NCBI GenBank assembly: GCA_030546905.1
Contig: JAUOPI010000007.1
Location: 104,280 to 168,279, forward strand
Direction: 5' to 3'
Source of the DNA: Granulosicoccaceae sp. 1_MG-2023
GTDB lineage: Bacteria; Pseudomonadota; Gammaproteobacteria; Granulosicoccales; Granulosicoccaceae
DNA: 64,000 bases
Shown here: positions 29,225 through 39,270 of the stretch, piece by piece
Position numbering within the stretch: the first letter of the stretch is position 1
How the letters are laid out: the number at the start of each line of letters is the position of its first letter
The notes under the pieces: model-generated
Told to the model about the DNA's origin: nothing
The model's database searches: none
Seen by the model: the letters and a program-made list of their open reading frames with translations, nothing else
Translations under genes and position numbers: made by a program

Positions 29225-29620
29225 TTAAACATCCAGTTCGATCCATTGCCCGGGCCGGGAACTCAGGGATTCGTTGTTTTCCTTGAGTGTTCTGGCGATC
29301 TGCAGGAATTCCTCAGAGGGTATTTGCCGAACCAGCTCGCCAGTGTCGCTGTGGGTCATGCGCACAACGGTTTTGCCGGTGGTCTCGTCAATCTCAAACT
29401 GCATTGATGGGGGTTGTGCCTCGCCCATCTCATTGAGTGCTTTAACGTAAGCGGCGAGTTCTTCCCGGTTTGGCTCTTCCTGTACGGCGTCATTATCGGA
29501 TTTTTTGACCGCGGTGACAGGGTTGTAGCTCAGCTGACCTTGTTGTTCAGTTTGTTTGTACTCAGCTGAGACGACGTGGGTGGCCGGAGCCACACTGACG
29601 ACAGAGTCCAGGTTCGACAT
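29225..29620 (-). CDS. flaG: FlaG family protein
   Basis: This 131-residue protein has a variable N-terminal half and a C-terminal FlaG domain (MQFEIDETTGKTVVRMTHSD, then TGELVRQIPSEEFLQIARTL). FlaG proteins influence filament length in several polar flagellates. It lies between a flagellin gene and fliD, the usual position. The start is preceded by GGGAGAAATAAA. Confidence 0.92.
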   Translation of the reverse strand: MSNLDSVVSVAPATHVVSAEYKQTEQQGQLSYNPVTAVKKSDNDAVQEEPNREELAAYVKALNEMGEAQPPSMQFEIDETTGKTVVRMTHSDTGELVRQIPSEEFLQIARTLKENNESLSSRPGQWIELDV

Positions 29621-29650
29621 TTTATTTCTCCCATTCCCTTGGGCGAAATA

Positions 29651-29673
29651 CCCCGGGCTGGATCTGCCCGGGG
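29651..29673 (-). terminator. Hairpin after the downstream flagellin gene
   Basis: CCCCGGGC (29651-29658) pairs with GCCCGGGG (29666-29673). It lies between the flagellin stop and flaG. On the minus strand it is followed only by TATTTC, so it may partly end or stabilise the flagellin mRNA while allowing some reading into flaG. Confidence 0.5.
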
Positions 29674-29690
29674 GATTTGCTCAATACTGA

Positions 29691-30494
29691 TTAACCAAGC
29701 AGACTGAGTACGTTGCTGGGAACCTGATTGGCCTGGCTCACCATCGCAGTACCTGCCTGCTGCAGAATTTGTGCACGGGTCAGGTTTGCGGTTTCGACCG
29801 CGAAGTCTGCATCTACAATTCGTGCACGCGATGCAGCTGTGTTTTCAATACCGATTTCCAGATTGTTGATCGCACTGGTAAAGCGGCTTTGTGTTGCACC
29901 GTAGGCGGCGCGTTGAGTGGTTACCTGATCGATCATGGTATCGATGCTGTCGATTGCTGCGCTGGCGCCTGCAGAGGTCGTGATTGACGCGGTCAGCGTC
30001 GGCATGGCAGTTGTTGTGACAGACATGGTTTCGCCGGCGTTGGCGCCGACCTGGAAGGTGAAAGTGCCAGCGTCGGAACCGAGTACTTTAATACCGTTGA
30101 ACTGGGTGACCTCGGCGATGCGTGCAATTTCTTCATTAAGCGCAGTGAATTCGGCTTCGAGATTGGCGCGGTCACTGGTGCTGTTAGTGCCGTTGGCAGA
30201 CTGGACAGCCAGTTCACGCATGCGTTGCAGCATGCTGCCAACTTCGTTGAGGCCGCCTTCAGCAGTTTGGGCGAGAGAGATGCCGTCGCTTGCGTTGCGT
30301 GCGGCCTGCGTCATGCCTTTGACCTGCGCGTTCATGCGTTCGGCGATAGCCAGACCGGCGGCGTCATCCTTGGCGGAATTGACGCGAAGACCTGAGGAAA
30401 GGCGCTCGATAGATGTCTGCATGACTGACTGAGAGCTGTTCAGGTTGCGCTGAGCAGTCATTGACATAATGTTTGTATTAATGGTTTGTGCCAT
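29691..30494 (-). CDS. fliC: Flagellin (copy 1)
   Basis: This 267-residue flagellin has the standard N-terminal D0/D1 ([40 protein letters not shown]) and C-terminal D1/D0 ([20 protein letters not shown], then ending NVLSLLG). The middle is short, so outer D2/D3 domains are nearly absent. It is about 90% identical to the next flagellin, with changes clustered at the N terminus and in the last 35 residues. AAGGATT precedes the ATG, and a sigma-28 promoter lies about 100 bases upstream. Confidence 0.97.
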   Translation of the reverse strand: MAQTINTNIMSMTAQRNLNSSQSVMQTSIERLSSGLRVNSAKDDAAGLAIAERMNAQVKGMTQAARNASDGISLAQTAEGGLNEVGSMLQRMRELAVQSANGTNSTSDRANLEAEFTALNEEIARIAEVTQFNGIKVLGSDAGTFTFQVGANAGETMSVTTTAMPTLTASITTSAGASAAIDSIDTMIDQVTTQRAAYGATQSRFTSAINNLEIGIENTAASRARIVDADFAVETANLTRAQILQQAGTAMVSQANQVPSNVLSLLG

Positions 30495-30597
30495 CTTGAG
30501 AATCCTTGCTTAGTTCGTTGTTAGATCCATATATCAACTATGCGAGCTGTATTTGCCTTGGAGCCGGGTAGTGTGACCGGCGTTGCTCACAAACAAC

Positions 30598-30624
30598 GTA
30601 TCGGCAATTATTGAGGATCTATTA
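30598..30624 (-). promoter_or_regulatory. Sigma-28 promoter of flagellin copy 1
   Basis: The minus strand reads TAAT-N15-GCCGATAC, compared with the consensus TAAA-N15-GCCGATAA: one mismatch in each box, with exact spacing. The start of transcription would be about 95 bases before the ATG. The other flagellin has the same -10 octamer at nearly the same distance. Confidence 0.7.
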
Positions 30625-30720
30625 ACAAAATTAAGCGCCGATTTATTCTTTATGTTATTTGGCGTCTCAATTTAAGCAGCATTTCAAAATGCGCCAGGGC
30701 GGCGTTGGTTTCTCAATGAG

Positions 30721-30753
30721 ATGATGGTCCCCGGCGAGCCCGGGAACCATCAT
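30721..30753 (-). terminator. Strong hairpin after flagellin copy 2
   Basis: ATGATGGT-CCCCGG, a CGAG loop and CCGGG-ACCATCAT form a long stem with one bulge between the two flagellin genes. There is no T run on either strand, so it may protect the 3' end of a plentiful mRNA or end transcription weakly. Confidence 0.5.
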
Positions 30754-30770
30754 TAACGCCTTGTTTTTGC

Positions 30771-31574
30771 TTAGCCAAGCAAGCTCAGAACTGACTGCGG
30801 TGCAGAGTTGGCTTGTGCCACCATCGCAGTACCTGCTTGTTGCAGGATCTGTGAGCGGGTCAGGTTGGCAGTTTCTACCGCGAAGTCTGCGTCAACGATA
30901 CGGCTTTGCGCTGCAGCTGTGTTTTCAATACCGATTTCCAGGTTGTTGATGGCACTGGTGAAGCGGCTTTGTGCAGCACCGTAAGTGGCGCGCTGAGTAG
31001 TGACCTGATCGATCATGGTATCGATGCTGTCGATTGCTGCACTTGCGCCGGCAGAAGTTGCGATTGTCGCGGTCAGTGTCGGCATGGCAGTTGTTGTGAT
31101 CGACATGGTTTCGCCGGCGTTGGCGCCGACCTGGAAGGTGAAAGAACCAGCGTCGGAACCGAGTACTTTGATACCGTTGAACTGAGTGACCTCAGCGATA
31201 CGTGCAATTTCGTCGTTAAGCGCAGTGAATTCGGCTTCGAGATTGGCGCGGTCACTGGTGCTGTTAGTACCGTTGGCAGACTGGACAGCCAGCTCACGCA
31301 TACGTTGCAGCATGTTACCAACTTCGTTCAGACCACCTTCAGCAGTTTGTGCCAGAGAGATACCGTCGTTGGCATTACGTGCGGCCTGTGTCATGCCTGT
31401 CACCTGAGCATTCATGCGCTCGGCGATGGCAAGACCGGCGGCGTCATCTTTAGCAGAGTTTACGCGTAAACCGGAAGACAGACGCTCGATGGAAGTTGCC
31501 ATTGTAGACTGCGAAGTGTTCAGGTTGCGCTGTGCAGTCAGAGACATGATGTTGGTATTGATTGTTTGTGCCAT
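30771..31574 (-). CDS. fliC: Flagellin (copy 2)
   Basis: This 267-residue flagellin has the same length and domain plan as copy 1: N-terminal [20 protein letters not shown] and C-terminal [20 protein letters not shown]. By eye I count roughly two dozen replacements between them. AAAGGATTAATACC precedes the ATG, and its own sigma-28 promoter lies about 100 bases upstream. Two co-linear flagellins with separate promoters could make a filament of mixed composition, or one could dominate. Confidence 0.97.
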   Translation of the reverse strand: MAQTINTNIMSLTAQRNLNTSQSTMATSIERLSSGLRVNSAKDDAAGLAIAERMNAQVTGMTQAARNANDGISLAQTAEGGLNEVGNMLQRMRELAVQSANGTNSTSDRANLEAEFTALNDEIARIAEVTQFNGIKVLGSDAGSFTFQVGANAGETMSITTTAMPTLTATIATSAGASAAIDSIDTMIDQVTTQRATYGAAQSRFTSAINNLEIGIENTAAAQSRIVDADFAVETANLTRSQILQQAGTAMVAQANSAPQSVLSLLG

Positions 31575-31674
31575 GGTATTAATCCTTTAATTTCCCTGGG
31601 GGATCCTTTTTAGTAAATCGCGAGGCAATCAGTGCAGTTTTGACCGCGTACAAATTGCATTGCTCACGGTAAAT

Positions 31675-31701
31675 GTATCGGCGCTGAGTGGGCTGCGTTG
31701 A
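31675..31701 (-). promoter_or_regulatory. Sigma-28 promoter of flagellin copy 2
   Basis: The minus strand reads TCAA-N15-GCCGATAC, again with one mismatch in each box and exact spacing. The -10 ends about 100 bases before the ATG. Confidence 0.68.
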
Positions 31702-31757
31702 TTGAATTTACGAGAGCTGCGTCGCAATTCAGGCAGGGAAAGGAAAGTCTGGCGGGC

Positions 31758-31800
31758 AAAAAAAATCCGGGCGCACTGCTGGCGGAACAGTACGCCCGGA
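31758..31800 (-). terminator. Rho-independent terminator after flgL
   Basis: On the minus strand a 12-base stem, CCGGGCGTACTG with CAGTGCGCCCGG (one mismatch), is followed by A and T8. It ends the long flgB-flgL block and leaves the flagellin genes to their own promoters. Confidence 0.88.
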
Positions 31801-31817
31801 AGGAGAGTAAAAAGGTA

Positions 31818-33014
31818 TCAGAGATAGCTGAAAAGGGACATGCCTTCGAGTCTGGCGTAGCTCTTCTGCAGGGCTTCCAGGGCGGTCAGTTCCGTTTCCA
31901 TCCGCGTTACGGCTTCGGCGTAGTCCAGGTCTTCCATACCGGCGATCGTGCTGTCGACCTGGTATTGAATGGATTCATTCTCTTCGCGTGCATTGGACAC
32001 ATAGTTCAGCCGTGCACCGACTTCACTTCGCTTCACATTGATGTGCTCATAGGCCTGGTCTATATCGCTGAGCACGCCGGCCATCTGTTGCTGACGCAGG
32101 GCTGATTCAGCTTCGTTTGCCGGGCTGTTTTCCAGTACGTTGATGAAGTTCTGGATAGTCGTGAAAACATCGGTGTTGGAGCTGGGCTCGACAGAAAACT
32201 CATCACCGGCTTGAGGTGTACCGGTAATCGAGAACTGCACACCGGCGACGCTGATATCCATGCCGGAGGTGTAGGCGCTGTTGCTGATGACGGTGCTACC
32301 GCTTGTATTGTCGATCACGTCAAAACTGTCGGCGGAAGTAAAGCTTACCGTTAAGTCGCCACCGGTAAACGCATCGCGGTCAACGATCTCTGCCTGAGCC
32401 ATCACGCCGGTACCGGTGTTGGAGGTTTGCGCAGAAACAGCCAGGTCGCCGTTGCCATTGGGGATACGCATGAAGATGTCGTCGCCCGAATCGCTGGAAT
32501 ACACGGAACGCGTACTGCCGATCTGTATGAGTTTGGCTTCCGAGTCGCCTTTATAGGCGATGCTTTCCGAACCGACGAAAGGCTTGGCGTCGACCACATT
32601 GCCGCCGAACAGGTAATCCCCGTTAGCGTCGGTGGTGTTGGCATAATCGACAAGCTCGGCCAGTTGCTGTTTCAGCTCCACGACAAATGCGCTGGTGTCG
32701 CTTTCCGAGTAGGTGTCATTGTTGGCTTGCAGCGCCAGTTCCTTGGAGCGCAGGAGGACGTTGGCGACACTCGTCAGCGCTGTCTCTTCCATCTCCAGGC
32801 GTGCTTCGGCGAAATCGCCGTTGCGGTTGTATTGTTCAAACTGGGTGCTGGTCTGCTGCAGATTGCCGATCACCATCACGGAGGCCGGGTCATCTGACGG
32901 ACGGTTGATCTGCTTGCCGCTGCCGAGCTGCTCCTGAATCTGTGCAAGTTCGCTCTGGCGGCTCATATAGTCGACAGACATCTTCTCAGCGAAATAGGTG
33001 CTTGAGATTCGCAT
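31818..33014 (-). CDS. flgL: Hook-filament junction protein FlgL
   Basis: This 398-residue protein has flagellin-like ends: N-terminal MRISSTYFAEKMSVDYMSRQ with the flagellin-like GKQINRPSDDPASVM, and C-terminal VTRMETELTALEALQKSYAR. It is HAP3, which links the hook to the filament. Its ATG overlaps the flgK stop by one base (TAATG). Confidence 0.95.
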   Translation of the reverse strand: MRISSTYFAEKMSVDYMSRQSELAQIQEQLGSGKQINRPSDDPASVMVIGNLQQTSTQFEQYNRNGDFAEARLEMEETALTSVANVLLRSKELALQANNDTYSESDTSAFVVELKQQLAELVDYANTTDANGDYLFGGNVVDAKPFVGSESIAYKGDSEAKLIQIGSTRSVYSSDSGDDIFMRIPNGNGDLAVSAQTSNTGTGVMAQAEIVDRDAFTGGDLTVSFTSADSFDVIDNTSGSTVISNSAYTSGMDISVAGVQFSITGTPQAGDEFSVEPSSNTDVFTTIQNFINVLENSPANEAESALRQQQMAGVLSDIDQAYEHINVKRSEVGARLNYVSNAREENESIQYQVDSTIAGMEDLDYAEAVTRMETELTALEALQKSYARLEGMSLFSYL

Positions 33015-34903
33015 TAGTATCCTCCTGTTGCGGCCAGCAGTGTCTGGAACATTTCGTCGGCGGCAGCGATCACTTGCGCTGAGGCTTGATAGGATTGTTG
33101 AAAACGGGTCAGGTTGATCGCCTCTTCATCAAGGTTGACACCCGATACGCTGTCGCGCTGTTGTATGGCGTCAGACATCAGGGCGTCCATGGCTTCTGAA
33201 TTGACCTGCGCCTGGCGGGTACTGGAGCCGATCTGGCTGACAAATGAGCCATAGGCATCCTGCAGGGTTGAGGTGCCGTCGATCAGCGCCGCGTTCTGCA
33301 GGTCGGCCATGGCCTGGCCGTTGCGGTTATTACCGGTGCCATTGGCATTGTATTCCACAGTAAAGACATCACCGGCGGCCGGATCACCGCTGATGCTGAC
33401 TTCCCAGCCGTTATAGCTGATCGCTTCGCCCTTGCTGTAGCTGACCGCACTATCAAGCGTGGCACCGGTCGCGGTATTGACCACGTCGAAGGTGTCGGCC
33501 GGTGTGTTAAAGCGGATTTCAACCGTGTCGTTGAGGGCCGTGTTGGCGGAGTCGCTTACCACCGGCGAGGTGATCTCGCCGCTGCCGGCGTTATCCAGGC
33601 TGGCGGCACTGCGAACCGGAGAGGCCAGTGCGATGTCATTGACATTCGATATCGCGACACCGAATTGGCGGGCCGCGTTCTGCGTCGGTTGAATCAGAAA
33701 GGTGTCGCCGGCATTGGCCGTACCGGACACCTCAACACTGATACCGTCCATGGACATCAGCGGACCGCTGCCGCTGATGCTGGTTCCGTCGCTGGCGCGG
33801 GTGAGGGTGTACTCACTGCCGTCATAGCTCAATTGGTAATCGGATGCGGCCAGTTCGCTGGCGTCATCGATTGCAATATCAAGCGTGGCATCGCCTGTGT
33901 TGCTTTTATTCGGTGTGTAGTCCGGTTCGCCGATCGTAAAGAAGTCGCCACCGCTGACACCGCCGACGGTAATGCCCTGGCTGTGTTGCTCGTTCATGCT
34001 GTCGGTCAGCGCGACTGCCATACGGCCGAGCTGGTTCATCGCATCATCGAGTGTGCCGTCACGGAACTCCAGCAGGCCACCGATGGTGCCGCCGGTCAGA
34101 CGGCTGGTGATATCCTGTCCCGGCTCATCGTGGCCGATCAGAATCTGATAGTTTTCCGGCTCATCCGGATCGCGGCTGATGTTCACCGGCGTGGCCGAGT
34201 TGCCTGAGACCAGACTCATGCCATTGGCGACCATGACGGTTACGGCACCGTTTGATTGGGTTACCTTGCTGAATTCAATCAGCTCTGAGAGTTGGGATAA
34301 CTGGTTATCGCGCTGATCGAGCAGATCGTTGGGCGTTTCGGTTCCCGCTTCCATGATCTCCTGGTTCAGCTGCGCGATATTGGCGGCAATCGTGTTGACG
34401 TCTTCAACTGCCGCACTGATCCGGTCGTTGGTTTCGGTCTGCAGGTCTTCAAACTGACTTTGCATCGAGTTGAAGCGGTCGGTCAGATTGGTCGCAGAAT
34501 CGATTACCGCCTGACGGGCAGCGGTGGATGTCGGATTGGTATTGAGATCCTGTATCGCGTTAAAGAACTCGTTCTGCACGGTCTGCAGTCCGGAGTTATC
34601 TTCAGCGAGCATGGTGTCAATACGCGAGACCATCGTGTAGTAGGTGTCCACACGGCTTTGTTCGGTGCTGGTTTCTTCTACCCGGTCCTGCACAAACTGG
34701 TTCTGGATCCGTTGTACAGAACCTATATCCACACCGGTACCGACATAGCCGAAGCCTTCGTCGTGGGGCGTGCGCGATTCGAACTCCACGCGCTGGCGTG
34801 AGTAGCCGTCAGTATTGGCATTGGCAATATTGTGCGAAGTGGTCGCGATTGCACTTTGCGACGCAAGCAGACCACTCACGCCTGTATTAAGTATGTTTGC
34901 CAT
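33014..34903 (-). CDS. flgK: Hook-filament junction protein FlgK
   Basis: This 629-residue protein has the HAP1 start LNTGVSGLLASQSAIATTSH with NIANANTDGYSRQRVEF, and a C-terminal EEAINLTRFQQSYQASAQVI. It is the first of the two junction proteins. It follows flgJ by 27 bases and shares its transcript with the rod and hook genes. Confidence 0.96.
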   Translation of the reverse strand: MANILNTGVSGLLASQSAIATTSHNIANANTDGYSRQRVEFESRTPHDEGFGYVGTGVDIGSVQRIQNQFVQDRVEETSTEQSRVDTYYTMVSRIDTMLAEDNSGLQTVQNEFFNAIQDLNTNPTSTAARQAVIDSATNLTDRFNSMQSQFEDLQTETNDRISAAVEDVNTIAANIAQLNQEIMEAGTETPNDLLDQRDNQLSQLSELIEFSKVTQSNGAVTVMVANGMSLVSGNSATPVNISRDPDEPENYQILIGHDEPGQDITSRLTGGTIGGLLEFRDGTLDDAMNQLGRMAVALTDSMNEQHSQGITVGGVSGGDFFTIGEPDYTPNKSNTGDATLDIAIDDASELAASDYQLSYDGSEYTLTRASDGTSISGSGPLMSMDGISVEVSGTANAGDTFLIQPTQNAARQFGVAISNVNDIALASPVRSAASLDNAGSGEITSPVVSDSANTALNDTVEIRFNTPADTFDVVNTATGATLDSAVSYSKGEAISYNGWEVSISGDPAAGDVFTVEYNANGTGNNRNGQAMADLQNAALIDGTSTLQDAYGSFVSQIGSSTRQAQVNSEAMDALMSDAIQQRDSVSGVNLDEEAINLTRFQQSYQASAQVIAAADEMFQTLLAATGGY

Positions 34904-34930
34904 CTTTCAATCCATTGAAAAAAGGGTTCT

Positions 34931-35863
34931 CTACCGGGAACCATCGGCTATTGTGATTGCCTCTTGAGTCATGTCTTTGATCTGTGACATGACGCGAGTC
35001 ACCTTCTGGGCGTATTCCGGGTCGGTCGCGTAACCGGCCTTGTGAATTTGCTGAATAAACTGCTCACCATCGGAGGCCGCCCCCAGGGCGTCGGTGTAAC
35101 GCGGGTTGTTGCGGATAAATTCCGCAAAATCCGAGACCGAGGCAGAGGGCGTGCTGTAGGCACGGAAGCTGGCCATTTCCTTGTTCATCTGACCGTCCCG
35201 GAATTCTTGCGTCAGTCCGCTGGCGCTGGGCATGTCCTCGTCAGTGGCTTTGATGCCGAACAGGTTGTTGGAACTGCTGCCGTCGGAGGATTTGAGCACG
35301 TGTTTACCCCAGCCGGTCTCCAGTGCGGCGATGGCCAGCACCGCCTCGGGTTCCGTGCCGATACGTTTGGCAGCCAGTTCGGCGGCCGGCATCAGACTGT
35401 CGACAAAGTCTTGCCGTGTCTGCCATTGCTGATCCAGCTGTGCTGCATCCGTGTTGCTTTGATAGGCCTGGATGACCTCGCCGGCGCTGCTGCCCCAGAG
35501 CTGGTTGGCAAACTCCAGACGCCGTGACTCCAGCGGTACCGCGATGCTGCCGCCGGCGTTGGCTTGCGGATCGAGCTGGCGTTCGAGCACGTCGGCGATA
35601 CCGATTCCGCCGTGTTTGGCCATATCCAGCGACAGTTGTTTATCGAACATATCCTGATAGAGCTCGACCTGATCGCTGCCGCCGAGCTCATCGCCAGGCA
35701 GGGTGTCACGCATGCTTTTGAGCATACTCTGGATAAACAGGGCTTCGAACTGCTCGGCGACTTCGCGACGCGAGGCGTCGGCATCACGCGCGGCGGAGGC
35801 TTTGAGCTCCGCCAGACCGCTGAAGTCGGTGTAGATACTGCCGTTTTGAACCAGTGACTCCAT
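34931..35863 (-). CDS. flgJ: Rod cap and muramidase FlgJ
   Basis: This 310-residue protein has an N-terminal rod-cap domain (REVAEQFEALFIQSMLKSMR, then YQDMFDKQLSLDMAKHGGIG) and a C-terminal glucosaminidase-type domain (FVDSLMPAAELAAKRIGTEP, ALETGWGKHVL, NLFGIKA). The second domain opens the cell wall for the rod. Both parts are intact, as in other gammaproteobacteria with P rings. Confidence 0.95.
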   Translation of the reverse strand: MESLVQNGSIYTDFSGLAELKASAARDADASRREVAEQFEALFIQSMLKSMRDTLPGDELGGSDQVELYQDMFDKQLSLDMAKHGGIGIADVLERQLDPQANAGGSIAVPLESRRLEFANQLWGSSAGEVIQAYQSNTDAAQLDQQWQTRQDFVDSLMPAAELAAKRIGTEPEAVLAIAALETGWGKHVLKSSDGSSSNNLFGIKATDEDMPSASGLTQEFRDGQMNKEMASFRAYSTPSASVSDFAEFIRNNPRYTDALGAASDGEQFIQQIHKAGYATDPEYAQKVTRVMSQIKDMTQEAITIADGSR

Positions 35864-35873
35864 GTCGCTGACC

Positions 35874-36977
35874 TCAGATTACAATCAATTGAGCGCGCAG
35901 GGCGCCGGCTTGTTTGAGGGCTTCGAGAATCGCAACCAGATCGCCCGGTGCAGCGCCGACCATGTTCACGGCTTGTACTATGTCGTTCAGTGTCACGCCT
36001 TTTTCGAGTTTGAACATGCGGTTTGTATCCTGCTGCACATTCAGTGTGCTGACCGGCGCGGTTACGGTTTCGCCTTCACCCAGAGCATTGGGCTGGCTGA
36101 TTGCCACGTCTTCGGTGATGGTGACGGTCAGACTGCCGTGGGTCACTGCTGCCGGCTCGACCTGTACGTGGTTGCCGATGACAATGGTGCCGGTACGGGA
36201 GTTGACGATGACCTTGGCCGCCGCTTCACCCGGGTCGACTTCCAGTGTTTCGAGAAACGACACAAAGGCCACCCGCTGATCGGCTGCCTTCGGCGCTTTG
36301 ACCGCTACGGATACCGCATCCATGGCACTGGCTTCCGGGCCGCCGAGTGCTTTGTTAATAGCCTGTTCCAGACGTTTGGCGGTGGTGAAGTCGGGTGAGT
36401 GCAGATTGAATACGATATGGTCTGTTTCACCAAAGGGGTTCTGTACCATGCGTTCAACCGTGGCGCCGTTGGGAATCCGTCCCACGCTGGGCACATTGAT
36501 GGCAATGCGTGAGCCGTCGTTACCGGATATGCCAAGTCCGCCAACCACCAGATTGCCCTGGGCAATGGCATAGACCTGACCGTCAGCGCCGCGCAGAGGC
36601 GTCATCAACAGACTGCCGCCGCGCAGGGATTTGGCATTCCCCAGTGAGGAGACCGTGATATCGATCGCCTGGCCGGGCTTGGCAAAAGGCGGCAGATTGG
36701 CGTGGATCGACACGGCTGCCACGTTCTTCGGGTCGATCTTGGTGTCCGGCGGTACGGTCACGCCGTATTGGGACAGCATGCTGCGCATGCTTTGTTCGGT
36801 AAAGGCCGTTGAGCTGTCACCGGTGCCGTCGAGGCCGACCACCAGGCCGTAACCGAGTAACTGGTTGTCCCGTACGCCGGCAATGGCCGCCATATCCTTG
36901 ATGCGTTCGGCTTGGGCGAGGTTGCTGCTCAGTGTGCCGAGGCACAGCAGGCTTGCAATAATCAGTTTACGTATCAT
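35874..36977 (-). CDS. flgI: Flagellar P-ring protein FlgI
   Basis: With the ATG at 36977 the protein has 367 residues and a good signal peptide ([20 protein letters not shown] ending in AQA). GAGGTTATCTGAC lies just before it; a longer frame without a signal peptide is open upstream. The family segments [20 protein letters not shown] and [20 protein letters not shown] are present. It forms the periplasmic P ring. Confidence 0.95.
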   Translation of the reverse strand: MIRKLIIASLLCLGTLSSNLAQAERIKDMAAIAGVRDNQLLGYGLVVGLDGTGDSSTAFTEQSMRSMLSQYGVTVPPDTKIDPKNVAAVSIHANLPPFAKPGQAIDITVSSLGNAKSLRGGSLLMTPLRGADGQVYAIAQGNLVVGGLGISGNDGSRIAINVPSVGRIPNGATVERMVQNPFGETDHIVFNLHSPDFTTAKRLEQAINKALGGPEASAMDAVSVAVKAPKAADQRVAFVSFLETLEVDPGEAAAKVIVNSRTGTIVIGNHVQVEPAAVTHGSLTVTITEDVAISQPNALGEGETVTAPVSTLNVQQDTNRMFKLEKGVTLNDIVQAVNMVGAAPGDLVAILEALKQAGALRAQLIVI

Positions 36978-36988
36978 GTCAGATAACC

Positions 36989-37681
36989 TCAGAACGGCCA
37001 GAGAGGGCCGGAGAAAAAGCGCGCAAGCCAACCCTGGCGGTTACTGTCGGCGATTGCGCCGCGGCCGCTGTAGGTGATGTTGGCATTGGCGATCTGCGTG
37101 GACTCGACCGTATTCTCCGGGGTGACATCGTGAGAGCGTACGATGCCGGAGATGCGGATGATCTCGCTGCCGTTATTGAGTGTGAGCAGTTTTTCACCGC
37201 GTACCACCAGGTTGCCGTTGCTCAGAACCTGCGCCACGGTGACGGTGATATTGCCGCTCAGGCTGTTGCTCTGACTGCTGTCGCCGCTGCCGGAGAAGCT
37301 CGATTCAGAATCCAGCGAAGCGTTGAGCACTTCGCGCCCGCCCATGGTGACCGGTAAGCCGGCAATGGTAGGGCCGGGCAGGTCAACCGAGCTGTCCTTG
37401 CTTGTATTTGTGCTGGCGTTCTTTTTCGCGTTGGTGCTTTCGTCCAGTATTACCGTGATCAGATCACCGACCCGGCGCGCTTTAAGATCCTCAAACAAGA
37501 AGCGGTTATTGCTTGAATGATAGATCGAACCGTTTTGCGCCTGCGGCCCGGCCACAGGCTCGGGCATGGACGGGGCGAAGGCATCGTCGTGCGCTTGCGG
37601 ACCGGCGGCGCAGGCACTGAGCAGCACGGCGAATGCACAAAGCATCGCCGGCCGCAGTGACTTAATGGCGTGGATGATCAT
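36989..37681 (-). CDS. flgH: Flagellar L-ring lipoprotein FlgH
   Basis: With the ATG at 37681 the protein has 230 residues and a lipobox LLSAC, so it is anchored in the outer membrane. The L-ring segments [20 protein letters not shown] and [20 protein letters not shown] are clear. The start lies nine bases after the flgG stop; GAGG is well placed. A GTG four codons earlier is possible. Confidence 0.95.
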   Translation of the reverse strand: MIIHAIKSLRPAMLCAFAVLLSACAAGPQAHDDAFAPSMPEPVAGPQAQNGSIYHSSNNRFLFEDLKARRVGDLITVILDESTNAKKNASTNTSKDSSVDLPGPTIAGLPVTMGGREVLNASLDSESSFSGSGDSSQSNSLSGNITVTVAQVLSNGNLVVRGEKLLTLNNGSEIIRISGIVRSHDVTPENTVESTQIANANITYSGRGAIADSNRQGWLARFFSGPLWPF

Positions 37682-37689
37682 CTCCGGCC

Positions 37690-38475
37690 TCACAGGTTGT
37701 TGTTCAGATACTGCAACATGCCGTCTGCGGTAGAAATCGCTTTGGAGTTAATCTCATAAGCACGCTGGGTTTCGATCATCGAGACCATTTCTTCGACCAC
37801 ATTGACGTTAGAGGTTTCGATGGAACCCTGTTGCAGTGTGCCGAGGCCGTCCAGTCCGGGTGTGCCTTGCAGCGGCGCACCGCTGGAGGCGGTCTCGCGG
37901 AACAGGTTGCCGCCGATGGCTTTCAGCCCGGAGGGGTTGATGAAATCGGTCAGCAGGATATTACCCAGTTCGGTCGGTTCGGTATCGCCGGCGACCTGTG
38001 CGGTGACGGTGCCGTCATCGCCGATCGACAGACTGGTTGTATTTTCCGGGACGGTGATCGCCGGCTGCAGCGGGTAGCCGCTGGAGTTGACCAGTTCGCC
38101 GTCAGCATTGACCTGAAAAGAACCGTCGCGGGTGTAGGCGGTTTCGCCGTCGGGCATCAGCACTTCGAAAAAACCCAGCCCTTCGATGGCCATGTCGGTT
38201 TGATTTTCGGTGGTGGTGAAATTGCCCTGGGTAAAGAGTTTTTCAGTGGCCACGACCCGTACACCGGTACCGATGTTCAGGCCTGACGGAAGTTGCGTGT
38301 CCTGAGCGCTTTGCGATCCGGCCTGACGGACGTTTTGATAAATCAGATCTTCAAAGACCGCGCGGTCACGTTTGAAGCCGGTGGTATTGATGTTGGCCAG
38401 GTTGTTCGACACCACATTCATGCGTGTCTGCTGAGCGTCGAGTCCTGTCTTTGCTGCCCAAAGTGCGCCGTTCAT
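37690..38475 (-). CDS. flgG: Distal rod protein FlgG
   Basis: This 261-residue protein has the rod/hook N terminus ([40 protein letters not shown]), the C-terminal [20 protein letters not shown] and the typical [11 protein letters not shown] end. It forms the distal rod. Its length is exact for the family. Confidence 0.97.
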   Translation of the reverse strand: MNGALWAAKTGLDAQQTRMNVVSNNLANINTTGFKRDRAVFEDLIYQNVRQAGSQSAQDTQLPSGLNIGTGVRVVATEKLFTQGNFTTTENQTDMAIEGLGFFEVLMPDGETAYTRDGSFQVNADGELVNSSGYPLQPAITVPENTTSLSIGDDGTVTAQVAGDTEPTELGNILLTDFINPSGLKAIGGNLFRETASSGAPLQGTPGLDGLGTLQQGSIETSNVNVVEEMVSMIETQRAYEINSKAISTADGMLQYLNNNL

Positions 38476-38513
38476 CGTTTATCTCTCCTTGATAAATTCG
38501 GTTGTGGCTGAGC

Positions 38514-39254
38514 TTAACTCAGTTGTAAAAGCTTGCTCGCTGCCTGATCGTTTTCTTCAGCGGTACTCATTGTTTTTATTTGCATCTCGTATTGGCGGGC
38601 CAGTTCAATCATCTTGACCATGGCCTCCACGGCGTTGACGTTGCTGCCCTCGAGTGCGCCGCTGACGAGTTGTACCGAAGCATCGTTTTCTGCTTCAGCG
38701 CCGTCGGCAAGGTGAAACAATCCGGTTTCGCCCTTGCTGATATCGGCGGGGTCAGGGTTGACAAGTTTGATCCTGTCCACCACTGCCAGTGTGCCGGCAT
38801 CAGCGCCGGCCGGTTTAATCGAGATGGTGCCGTCGGCACCGATCTCGATACTTTCAAAAGGCGGCACCGCAATCGGGCCGCCGTTACCCATCACCGGATA
38901 GCCGGCGCCGTTTTCCAGCAGACCGAAGGCATTGACCCGCAGCTCGCCTGCGCGGGTGTAGCCTTCGCTGCCGTCACGGTCCTGTACGGCAATAAAACCA
39001 TCGCCGTTGACCGCAACATCCAGGGCGCGCCCGGTCGTGATGATCTCCCCACCTGCCAGATCCGCGCCAACGGATTCATCCTGAACATACACGCGGCCCG
39101 GATGACCCGGTCCGTAGACCGGGGCAGCGCTGAGTGAATCCAGATCAGCCTTAAAGCCGGTGGTATTCAGGTTGGCCAGATTATGGTTGTTGGAAGCCTG
39201 CCGCAGCATGGTTTCCTTTGCGCCACTCATGGCGAGGTAGATCATCTTGTCCAT
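38514..39254 (-). CDS. flgF: Proximal rod protein FlgF
   Basis: This 246-residue protein starts MDKMIYLAMSGAKETMLRQA with NNHNLANLNTTGFKADLDSL and ends with an SNVNAVEAMVKMIELARQYE segment. It is a rod protein paralogous to FlgG. Its place between flgE and flgG is standard. Confidence 0.96.
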   Translation of the reverse strand: MDKMIYLAMSGAKETMLRQASNNHNLANLNTTGFKADLDSLSAAPVYGPGHPGRVYVQDESVGADLAGGEIITTGRALDVAVNGDGFIAVQDRDGSEGYTRAGELRVNAFGLLENGAGYPVMGNGGPIAVPPFESIEIGADGTISIKPAGADAGTLAVVDRIKLVNPDPADISKGETGLFHLADGAEAENDASVQLVSGALEGSNVNAVEAMVKMIELARQYEMQIKTMSTAEENDQAASKLLQLS

Positions 39255-39270
39255 GACGACTTAATCCCTA

